This document shows positions 30,781-39,033 of a DNA stretch of 64,000 nucleotides, in pieces. Both the position numbers and the translations under genes were made by a program. Numbering within the stretch: the first letter of the stretch is position 1; each line of letters starts with the position of its first letter. A model generated the notes under the pieces. The model was given only the letters and a program-made list of their open reading frames with translations. It had not been told where the DNA came from and ran no database searches. Source of the stretch: Bacteroidota bacterium (GTDB taxonomy: Bacteria; Bacteroidota; Bacteroidia; Bacteroidales; FEN-979); the NCBI GenBank assembly GCA_026391715.1, contig JAPLDO010000022.1, forward strand, positions 1-64,000. Reading direction: 5' to 3'.

Positions 30781-31589
30781 TAAGTATTTCAAATATAAAC
30801 AAGGTTTTCAATGCGGGTGAACCTGACGAGGTGAGCGCTCTTAAAGAGGTGAATCTGATTATTCACGAGCATGAATTTGTGACAGTTATCGGAACCAACG
30901 GATCGGGAAAATCAACTCTTTTGAATGTCATTGCAGGAAGCGCTGCCACCGACAAGGGTATAATCACAATTGATGGAACCGACGTTACGCGCAAAGCTGA
31001 TTTTCAACGCGCGAAGTACATCTCCCGCGTTTTCCAGAATCCATACTCAGGAACGGCGCCGGGAATGACTATTGCCGAAAACCTGTTGATGGCATTTTTC
31101 CGGGGTGGCGCACGGTATCCGGTGATCAGTCTCAAGGGTCAGTTGAAGGATAAGTTCCGCACTCAGCTTGCCTCATTGGATATGCAACTGGAAGACCGGC
31201 TCGACAACCTCATGGGATCGTTATCGGGCGGGCAGCGGCAGGCAGTGACACTTCTTATGGCTGTTTTGCAAACCCCGAAGGTGTTACTGCTCGATGAACA
31301 TATCGCTGCGCTCGACCCCAAAAGCGCCGCGCAGATTATCAGGCTTACTCAGAAATTCGTCTCCGAAAACAATCTGACAACGCTTATGGTGACCCATTCT
31401 ATGAAAAATGCGCTTGAATCAGGGAATCGCATGATCATGATGCACAAGGGCAGAATTATTGAGGATTTTCAGGAACAGGATAAAAAAAATCTGACCGTTG
31501 AGGATTTATTGAGTAAATTTGAAGATATCAGAAAAGCTGAAAAACTGACTCCCGAATTGATTGATTCCTTAAAAAATCAATATATATGA
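30777..31589 (+). CDS. ABC transporter ATP-binding protein
   Basis: 270 aa; VIGTNGSGKSTLLNVIAG, LMGSLSGGQRQAVTLLMA, LLLDEHIAALDP; overlaps the permease gene by ATGA. Confidence 0.95.
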   Translation: MISISNINKVFNAGEPDEVSALKEVNLIIHEHEFVTVIGTNGSGKSTLLNVIAGSAATDKGIITIDGTDVTRKADFQRAKYISRVFQNPYSGTAPGMTIAENLLMAFFRGGARYPVISLKGQLKDKFRTQLASLDMQLEDRLDNLMGSLSGGQRQAVTLLMAVLQTPKVLLLDEHIAALDPKSAAQIIRLTQKFVSENNLTTLMVTHSMKNALESGNRMIMMHKGRIIEDFQEQDKKNLTVEDLLSKFEDIRKAEKLTPELIDSLKNQYI

Positions 31590-32836
31590 AAACATTCATC
31601 AGACTGACTCCTCTCTTTTTGTTAATTTTTCTAATTGCGTCATGCAGCAAATCACGTGAAGTCGCTTACATTCCAACCGCTGAGGAAGGGCTGCGCGTTG
31701 GGGTTCTTCTTTCTCTTTCGGGTACAGGTTTTTCGTCAGGAGAGGCTTCCCGCGCATCTTTGGAGATTGCCAGGCAGGATATTCTCAATTATTTTTCGGC
31801 AACGGGAATTAATCAGAATCTTACCCTTTATATAGTTGATACAAAAACCGACACAGCGGAGGCGTTGAGACAAATTAAAGGCTTTTACGAAAAAGGCATA
31901 AGGCTGGTGATTGGTCCATACAGCAGCGCCGAACTTGCCGCCATTCGCGAGTTTGCCAACAGTCGCAATATGTTGGCAGTAAGTCCGTCGAGCGTAGCGG
32001 TATCGCTTGCTATACCCGGCGATAATATTTTTCGGTTTGTTTCCTGTGATTTAATCCAGGGAAAAGCAATGGCAAAAATGCTCACAGATGATAAGATAAA
32101 AATGGTTGTTCCTATTATCCGCGATGATGTATGGGGCAAAGATCTCTTGACTGCCACCCAAACAGAGTTCGTGAAAAGCGGCGGCGCAGTGCACCCGGCA
32201 ATTAAGTATAATCCGGCAGTTACTGATTTTTCACTGGCTTTGACTCAACTGGACGATGCTGTTTCCTCGGTTCTGAAAATGTATGATCCCAACGATGTCG
32301 CCGTATATTTGGCAAGTTTTGCCGAAGGCGCAATTATACTTGGGAATGCTAAAAAATTTACCGGGTTGAACAACGTTTACTGGTACGGAAGCTCTGCTTT
32401 TGCTGAAAATACCGCTGTAATTTCCGACACAAACGCGGCGTTGTTTGCCTATACTCATGGTTTACCATGTCCTATCTTTGGCCTCGACGACGCTGCAAAG
32501 TCTATCTGGCAACCCCTCCGTGATCGTATTCAGTCTCAAATTGGCAGGCAACCCGACGTCTATGCATTAACGGCTTACGACGCCTTGTGGGTTATTGTAA
32601 AAGCCATGATTGCCGCTGGAAATGGCGCTTCAATTGAGAAGATAAAAAATGCCTTCATAGCCGAATCAAATACCTATTTTGGCGCCACAGGTCGCACTTT
32701 GCTCGATACCAACGGCGATCGCGCCATAGGAAATTATGATTTCTGGGCAGTGAAACGCGACAGCGTCAATTTTAGCTGGAAAACAATTGCCCGCTACAAT
32801 TCTGCCGATGGCAGCCTGATTAGGTTTAAACCTTAA
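31586..32836 (+). CDS. Lipoprotein periplasmic binding protein, branched-chain-amino-acid-type
   Basis: 416 aa; lipobox LIASCSKS; LRVGVLLSLSGTGFSSGEASRASLEIA...VIGPYSSAELAAIREFANSRNMLAVSPSS. Confidence 0.9.
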   Translation: MKTFIRLTPLFLLIFLIASCSKSREVAYIPTAEEGLRVGVLLSLSGTGFSSGEASRASLEIARQDILNYFSATGINQNLTLYIVDTKTDTAEALRQIKGFYEKGIRLVIGPYSSAELAAIREFANSRNMLAVSPSSVAVSLAIPGDNIFRFVSCDLIQGKAMAKMLTDDKIKMVVPIIRDDVWGKDLLTATQTEFVKSGGAVHPAIKYNPAVTDFSLALTQLDDAVSSVLKMYDPNDVAVYLASFAEGAIILGNAKKFTGLNNVYWYGSSAFAENTAVISDTNAALFAYTHGLPCPIFGLDDAAKSIWQPLRDRIQSQIGRQPDVYALTAYDALWVIVKAMIAAGNGASIEKIKNAFIAESNTYFGATGRTLLDTNGDRAIGNYDFWAVKRDSVNFSWKTIARYNSADGSLIRFKP

Positions 32837-32999
32837 TCAAAATCGTCAATCGTAATATTATGTATTTTTGTCTTGCATTGGAACAATAAATTTCATTAGC
32901 ATATTTCAACTGCCACTTTTCTCTATCGTCTATTCTTTATTGTTTCTCACTTTAATATGCGCTAAATTCTTTCAGTACAATCTTTAACCTTATCAAGCG

Positions 33000-33668
33000 A
33001 TGCCTGAAAATTCCGATCTGCAACAAAAGAAATTGGAGGCAGAAATTAAACTTCTCGAAGCGCAATTAAAAGACAAACCGAAGGAGAGCAAGATTGAGAG
33101 CCTGATAAAAAATTGGATCGGGATTGTTCTCACAATCATTTCGGTATGCAGCGCCATTGGCGGGTTAATTGTTCCATCCTGCAATTACATTGCTGAGAAA
33201 AAGAACGAACTTACCTATAATTTAAATACTGAAATGATAGGATTAGTGGATAAGTTGAGCGATACAAATTCCATAAAATGTGAAAATGCCGCGATCTTAC
33301 TGGGATATTATGAAAGAAATGCAACTCCGGTACTGTTAGCTCATCTTGAAAGTCCCAAAGATGAAATGTTATATAAGCGGATAACCTCAGTTTTATGTGC
33401 TATTTATGAAAAAGACCCGAAAGAGACCATAAACCTGATTGATATGGAATTTGAGCGAAATATGTCAATTATGACTCAAAACCCGGATTACTCAAAACAA
33501 GAACAGGATGCAATTCTAAATCTCCTTAAACTCGTCAAAGCTCTTAGATCCTCACCGTCAAATGCGTCAAGAATAATTAATTATATAAAGAATTTTAAAT
33601 ATTTCACTCCGAATATTATAAAAACGTATCCAACAATCTACGAGGAGTTTTTAACTTTAGAGAAGTAA
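33000..33668 (+). CDS. Hypothetical protein: N-terminal coiled coil, one TM, helical C-terminal domain
   Basis: 222 aa; LQQKKLEAEIKLLEAQLKDKPKE, TM IGIVLTIISVCSAIGGLIVPSC. No family recognised. Confidence 0.65.
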   Translation: MPENSDLQQKKLEAEIKLLEAQLKDKPKESKIESLIKNWIGIVLTIISVCSAIGGLIVPSCNYIAEKKNELTYNLNTEMIGLVDKLSDTNSIKCENAAILLGYYERNATPVLLAHLESPKDEMLYKRITSVLCAIYEKDPKETINLIDMEFERNMSIMTQNPDYSKQEQDAILNLLKLVKALRSSPSNASRIINYIKNFKYFTPNIIKTYPTIYEEFLTLEK

Positions 33669-33732
33669 TCAAAACCATTTCCATTTTATGCTTTATGCTT
33701 TTCAGATAAATTCAACAAATTCCAACTGGAAC

Positions 33733-34557
33733 ATGATAAAACGAACGCTTCTTTTTTTCATAATCTATCTCTCAGTAGGGTTTCTTGCTGATAATTTTGC
33801 TCAAAGCAATATTGGGTATGTCGTTTCGGTTATACCACTTTTAGATCCAAATGATAAGATTAGAAACCTAAGCGAAGAACTCCGAGGGTCTTTCCTGGAA
33901 AAAAAAACCGAAAAAAACGTTCCCTTCTTTACTCCAGACCGGATCGTGGACCAAAATTTTAAAAAGGGATTGAATCATTGGCCTAACATAGATTATTTTC
34001 TCTCTTCAACTATTGAGCGCGTTAATGAAAAATATGTAAAACTGCACTTTTATTTTATTAAAAAAGCCCCCTATACGCAATATCCTACCTCGGCATTTAT
34101 TAAATATATTCGGTTATCAGACGGACCATCAAAAGAAGATATTCATGAAATCGTGGATCAGGTTACCTCAGAGATACAATTTATTGTTAAAAATGGCAAA
34201 ACAAAAGGGGTGCTTGAAGTCAGGGATTTTGAAAAAGCACAAAATCAGTCTGAGCAGGAACCGTCAGAGTTTTCAAAATGGCTGACAAATCAATTATGCA
34301 GACATCAAAAATTGAATAAGTCTTTTTCTGTCTATTATTTTAACAAAGATTATATGAATATCAAAGATTGTGATGATATTTTGTATGGAAGGTATCTCAA
34401 TGTCATGAGCAATACTTGTGATGTTGTGATAAAAATCACCTATGATAACACAATCATTGGAGGAATGAAATATACAATCAACAGAGACAATTATGACCAG
34501 GAAAATAACGCTGCAATAATTGAAAAAATAGCTGATAAAATCCTCAACAAAAAATAA
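33733..34557 (+). CDS. Hypothetical exported protein
   Basis: Track start 33688; ATG at 33733 gives signal peptide MIKRTLLFFIIYLSVGFLADNFAQ. No family recognised; possibly a FlgO/TolB-N-like fold. Confidence 0.6.
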   Translation: MIKRTLLFFIIYLSVGFLADNFAQSNIGYVVSVIPLLDPNDKIRNLSEELRGSFLEKKTEKNVPFFTPDRIVDQNFKKGLNHWPNIDYFLSSTIERVNEKYVKLHFYFIKKAPYTQYPTSAFIKYIRLSDGPSKEDIHEIVDQVTSEIQFIVKNGKTKGVLEVRDFEKAQNQSEQEPSEFSKWLTNQLCRHQKLNKSFSVYYFNKDYMNIKDCDDILYGRYLNVMSNTCDVVIKITYDNTIIGGMKYTINRDNYDQENNAAIIEKIADKILNKK

Positions 34558-34560
34558 TGT

Positions 34561-36813
34561 ATGAAACCATCCATGATCCGATTTTTTTTAATTGCCTTTG
34601 CTATTGTTTTTTGTACCTGGCAGGGCGCTGCTTCCGATAAGGCGATCCGGATCGGGATAGAAAAATTTGTTCTGAGAGACTTTCAGAATAAGAGGTTGAC
34701 AGATACGCTTGATTTGCGATCTGTTATAGCCTTGAACCTTCTTAAAAATGACAATATCAGGGTGATATTCTTAAACAACGCCGCTGCCAGGTTAAAAAAA
34801 GATCCCTTAGGGAACAGGGATAGCTGTGATTTTATCCTCTTTGGCAGTTTTTCATTTTATGAGGATGAAATTTATATCAGGGCATCCTTAAACAATGTGG
34901 CATCCGGAATCTATTTTCATTTAGAGCCTGCAAGACTTAAATTGTCTGAAGCATACCGTAAAATGGATATTATTACCAAGCAGGTACTTGAGAAGGTCGG
35001 TTCGGAATTGGATATAATTAATGCGAAAAAATTTGCAATTATTTGCAGAACTGCCAGTAAAATGAAACCGCAGATTTATGATAATATCAGGTACCTGACA
35101 AATTTTGTCACCAGAACACTCCATGTGAAAAAAATTGCTTTAACGCCTGACTCCATCTCGGAAAATTTTTATTTTTCCGACCAACCCGATTCGGTCATTA
35201 TGGATTCCTTAAAGGTAGATGCGCTTTTATCTCTGATGTTTGTTAAATATGACGATAAAGAAAAGATATGCAATGTTGCTTTCCGGTCAGGAATTTCAAA
35301 GAAGATAATCCAATTGCCCACAATTACAATGTATTATAAAAATATCAGTTATAGCTCTGCGCTGAATTACTGGATTGGGGGTTTTATTCTCAATGTGGTG
35401 GATATGGATGGCAGGTTTAATACGGATTTGTTTGATTGTTCAAACAGAACCGTGAGTGATTTAATCGGCGCTGCAAATGCAAATTCACAGGCAGGTAATT
35501 ATTACCTGTCAAATTACAACCTGTTCCTGGCGATGGAACAAAAGCCGGATTCATCAGCGCTGCATAACCTCGCAGGTGATAACTTCCGAAATTCAGGAAA
35601 TCTCCGATTTGCCCTTCAGGAATATTTGAAGGCAAAAGAACTGGACCCGCAGAATTTTAAAGCGATCTATAATCTCGGAATTACATATACCAGGATGAAT
35701 GATTACCCGCGCGCCATCGCCGAACTGGAAAATGTGTTAAAGTATGATTACACCAATACGCATGTGATGCATGATCTTGGAAATGCCTACAATTTGAATG
35801 AAAATTATGAAGATGCGATTCTTAGCTACAAAAATGCCCTGGCACACGAACCGGGCAATGATAGTATTTTATCGTCTTTAGGTTCGGCATATTTGAATAT
35901 GGCAAAGATTGATTCTGTTCATTCAATGGAAAACCTTAATGAGGCTATGAGCGCCTTCAATGCCGCATTGCAGATACAACCCGGTAATTCAGAGTACCGC
36001 AAAAACATATCCAGAGTTTATATTGAGATGGGGTGGTATTATTATGCAACCGGCAGCTTCAAGGATGCGATAATTAGTTTTAAAAATTCAACTTTCGAGA
36101 CTAATTCAGAATACATTTATGATAACATCAGACTATGTTATATTTATAATGGACAGTTGGATAGCGCCTCCAACTATCTGTCGTTGCTAATTGCAAATGA
36201 TTCATTGCTAACATCCTACATTTATTATCAGCATGCGCAGGATATTAGGTATGCCTACCTCAACAGCGCCGACACAAACATAAGATCGTCTGTTATATAT
36301 GGCAATGCGGTTATATACTTTGCGAAAAAACATACGGCAATCATTCCATTGGATGAATACGGCTACTGGTTAATCGGCAATACTTATTCTTTCCTTGAAA
36401 AGGTTGACAGTTCATTGTTGTACCTTGATTCAGCCTACCGATTGAATGACAAAAATATAACGGTACTTCTTGATTTATGCGAGTCGCTTGTGCTGAACAA
36501 TAAGTTTGAATCCGGAATATCCCTGATCAACGAAGTAAGAAAATCAGAAGAGGTCTGGAACAGTTTTCAACCCGATAAACAGGCAATACTTCTGTTTTTG
36601 CTTGCAAGTGCAATTACGGCTTTAGATGGGAAGATGCCCGAATCAACGCTTAATGCTGTTAAAAATATCTTTACCAAAGACAAAAAGACAAAAATAAAAA
36701 ATTGGGATTACGGCGTTTATAAAAACTGGTTGTCAGACGTCCGGGTTATACCTGGTCATGACCAACTTGAGAACCTTCTCAAATTCATGGAGAGTAAAAC
36801 AGATCTGAAATAG
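34561..36813 (+). CDS. Exported TPR-repeat protein with FlgO/TolB-N-like N-terminal region
   Basis: 750 aa; signal peptide; several TPR units (NFKAIYNLGITYTRMNDYPRAIAELENVLKYD, THVMHDLGNAYNLNENYEDAILSYKNALAHEP). Confidence 0.8.
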   Translation: MKPSMIRFFLIAFAIVFCTWQGAASDKAIRIGIEKFVLRDFQNKRLTDTLDLRSVIALNLLKNDNIRVIFLNNAAARLKKDPLGNRDSCDFILFGSFSFYEDEIYIRASLNNVASGIYFHLEPARLKLSEAYRKMDIITKQVLEKVGSELDIINAKKFAIICRTASKMKPQIYDNIRYLTNFVTRTLHVKKIALTPDSISENFYFSDQPDSVIMDSLKVDALLSLMFVKYDDKEKICNVAFRSGISKKIIQLPTITMYYKNISYSSALNYWIGGFILNVVDMDGRFNTDLFDCSNRTVSDLIGAANANSQAGNYYLSNYNLFLAMEQKPDSSALHNLAGDNFRNSGNLRFALQEYLKAKELDPQNFKAIYNLGITYTRMNDYPRAIAELENVLKYDYTNTHVMHDLGNAYNLNENYEDAILSYKNALAHEPGNDSILSSLGSAYLNMAKIDSVHSMENLNEAMSAFNAALQIQPGNSEYRKNISRVYIEMGWYYYATGSFKDAIISFKNSTFETNSEYIYDNIRLCYIYNGQLDSASNYLSLLIANDSLLTSYIYYQHAQDIRYAYLNSADTNIRSSVIYGNAVIYFAKKHTAIIPLDEYGYWLIGNTYSFLEKVDSSLLYLDSAYRLNDKNITVLLDLCESLVLNNKFESGISLINEVRKSEEVWNSFQPDKQAILLFLLASAITALDGKMPESTLNAVKNIFTKDKKTKIKNWDYGVYKNWLSDVRVIPGHDQLENLLKFMESKTDLK

Positions 36814-36847
36814 CGGAAAAAGTAAATGAAATCCTAAATCACGAAAA

Positions 36848-38272
36848 ATGATTGTCAAAAGTCGCTTTAATTTTTTACTCACGTTTCTATTCATTACGCA
36901 TTTGGCGGTTTGGTCGCAAACCAGTAGAAAACTACCGGTTCCAAAAAATATTATCGTGATGATTGGCGATGGGATGGGGTTTAACCACATTCAGGCTGTT
37001 AATTGTTACGAGGGTAAAGCCGCGCAGGTTTATCAGAATTTTCCGGTGAAACTGGCTGTTTCACATTATCCGGCAAAAGCAGGCGAATATGAGGAGGGAA
37101 ATCCGGGATCAAATTTTATTGCAGGTGGATATAATCCGGCGTTAGCCTGGAAAGATACCGCTTACCTGAAAAGGGACTTTACCGAATCGGCTGCCTCTGC
37201 CACAGCGCTCGCAACAGGATATAAAACATACAATAACTCTATCGGAATGTCCGTCACGCACGATACGCTCGAAAACCTTGTTCAGTGGGCAAAAGCCACA
37301 GGACGAGCCGCAGGCGTTGTTACATCTGTTGAATTTTGCCATGCCACGCCAGCAGGATTTACCGCTCACAATATTGTCAGAACTAATTATTCGCAGATTG
37401 CGACAGAGATGTTACTCGACAGCCGTTGCGATGTAATAATGGGGTGTGGCGATCCGGGTTTTGACAATGATGGAAACCCGGTAAAGGGAAGTTGGAAAAA
37501 TACGAAGTATGTGGTTGACAGTAATTTCTGGCAGAATATAATCACCGGCTCCGGAAAACAAACACAGTTTACAATCAATGGAAAACGCAAAACAGTCAGG
37601 GATATTGATGGTGACGGAAAACCTGATCCGTGGACTGTTGTTCGCAGTGTTTCGGATTTCAGGAACCTGCGGCATGGAAAAACGCCAAAACGGGTATTGG
37701 GCTGTCCATTGGTTTATGAGACATTACAGCAAAAAAGGGTGATGATAAATGGTGAAACAAAAGATTCTCCCCCGCAAATTACTCCGCAGATCTCCACTGT
37801 GCCAGCTTTGTCGGAAATGTCGCTGGGCGCTTTGAATGTTCTCGACAACAACAACAAAGGATTTTTCCTGATGATCGAAGGCGGAGCTATTGACTGGGCT
37901 TCTCATGCCAACCAGAAAGGAAGGCTGGTTGAGGAGTTGGAAAGTTTCAACGCGGCGGTGGAAGCGGTGATTGAATGGGTAGAAAAGTATAGCTCCTGGA
38001 ACGAAACGCTACTGATTGTCACCGCCGATCACGAAACAGGGCTGTTATGGGGCGAGGAGCCATTTAAACCTATACAGGAAAAGGGAAAAGGGAATCTGCC
38101 GGTAATGAACTTCAACTCCGAAAATCATTCCAATTCGCTTGTGCCATTCTTTGCCAAGGGTTCAGGAAGTGAGCTTTATAAGATGTTTGCTGATGAGTAT
38201 GATAGCGTTCGAGGACCTTTTATCCAAAATTCGGAATTACCACAGTTGATACATTTTCTTTGGTATAAATAG
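36848..38272 (+). CDS. Alkaline phosphatase
   Basis: 474 aa; signal peptide; IIVMIGDGMGFNHI, TESAASATALATGYKTYNNSIGM, IEGGAIDWASHAN, VTADHETG. Confidence 0.93.
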   Translation: MIVKSRFNFLLTFLFITHLAVWSQTSRKLPVPKNIIVMIGDGMGFNHIQAVNCYEGKAAQVYQNFPVKLAVSHYPAKAGEYEEGNPGSNFIAGGYNPALAWKDTAYLKRDFTESAASATALATGYKTYNNSIGMSVTHDTLENLVQWAKATGRAAGVVTSVEFCHATPAGFTAHNIVRTNYSQIATEMLLDSRCDVIMGCGDPGFDNDGNPVKGSWKNTKYVVDSNFWQNIITGSGKQTQFTINGKRKTVRDIDGDGKPDPWTVVRSVSDFRNLRHGKTPKRVLGCPLVYETLQQKRVMINGETKDSPPQITPQISTVPALSEMSLGALNVLDNNNKGFFLMIEGGAIDWASHANQKGRLVEELESFNAAVEAVIEWVEKYSSWNETLLIVTADHETGLLWGEEPFKPIQEKGKGNLPVMNFNSENHSNSLVPFFAKGSGSELYKMFADEYDSVRGPFIQNSELPQLIHFLWYK

Positions 38273-38277
38273 AAACA

Positions 38278-38297
38278 TCGAACCTGAAACCTGAAAC
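38278..38297 (+). repeat. Heptad repeat TCGAACC TGAAACC TGAAAC (left flank of 211-bp element)
   Basis: Same 14-mer TCGAACCTGAAACC recurs at 38511-38524 on the other side of the element. Confidence 0.55.
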
Positions 38298-38508
38298 TTG
38301 AGCCCACTCCGAAAAGTAGTTTAAGGTGAATTTACCCACCCCCAGCCCCTCCCTACCCGTAGGGAGGGGAGTACCTCTGCTTAGGCAAGACACTGTATAT
38401 CTTGCTGTTGTGCTTAGCAGCGCTTCTCCACTCCCTTTTCAAGGGAGGGGTTGGGGGTGGGTAAATTGACTGCAAACCTTTCTCATAGACTTTTCGGAGT
38501 GGACACAA
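38298..38508. mobile_element. 211-bp MITE-like element, family 2
   Basis: Termini TTGAGCCCACTCCGAAAAG / ACTTTTCGGAGTGGACACAA match the termini of the 157-bp family; inner arms AATTTACCCACCCCCAGCCCCTCCCT (38329-38354) / AGGGAGGGGTTGGGGGTGGGTAAATT (38442-38467). Confidence 0.7.
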
Positions 38509-38510
38509 CC

Positions 38511-38534
38511 TCGAACCTGAAACCTTGAACCTGC
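38511..38534 (+). repeat. Heptad repeat TCGAACC TGAAACC TTGAACC (right flank)
   Basis: Degenerate 7-mer array following the 211-bp element. Confidence 0.5.
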
Positions 38535-38573
38535 CTTCAGATTGTCACAATTTACCCGGCTTTGCAGTATACC

Positions 38574-39026
38574 TCAGTAGTAATTTGGTTTGTAATTCGG
38601 AGGTGAATAAAAGTGTAGAGAGGCAGCCCGTTTATCAGAATTATTAAATAATTCATAACCTATAATGCCGCCCTCCTGGTATGATGTAGTATTCAATGGA
38701 AGCATTCTGCTCCTGGTCATGACCGGAGCGCCACTAAGTAGATATGTGTTTTCTTTGATTTCGCCCTGTAGTATTTTCAGGAGACACCCATTTTTGGGAT
38801 GGTCATGAATTGGACATCCCTGGTTTATTTCCCAGCAAATTACTACCATTTCCAAAACATCATTAATTCTCACTATGTTTCGGGTATAATGATTGGGTGA
38901 GAAAAATTTATAGGGTTTCCAGTCAGAACCGGAATAACTTTCAAGAATCAGAGTCAGTGAATTAAGAGTTTTTCCAGCTTTCAGTTCATTTGTAATCCGG
39001 TCGAAAAGTATGTCGAGGTTTTTCAT
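38574..39026 (-). CDS. Cysteine dioxygenase-like cupin
   Basis: Start chosen at MKNLDILFD (track start 39044); CWEINQGCPIHDHPKNGCLLKILQGEIKENTY, a CDO-type HxH metal motif. Confidence 0.8.
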   Translation of the reverse strand: MKNLDILFDRITNELKAGKTLNSLTLILESYSGSDWKPYKFFSPNHYTRNIVRINDVLEMVVICWEINQGCPIHDHPKNGCLLKILQGEIKENTYLLSGAPVMTRSRMLPLNTTSYQEGGIIGYELFNNSDKRAASLHFYSPPNYKPNYY

Positions 39027-39033
39027 AATTGGA

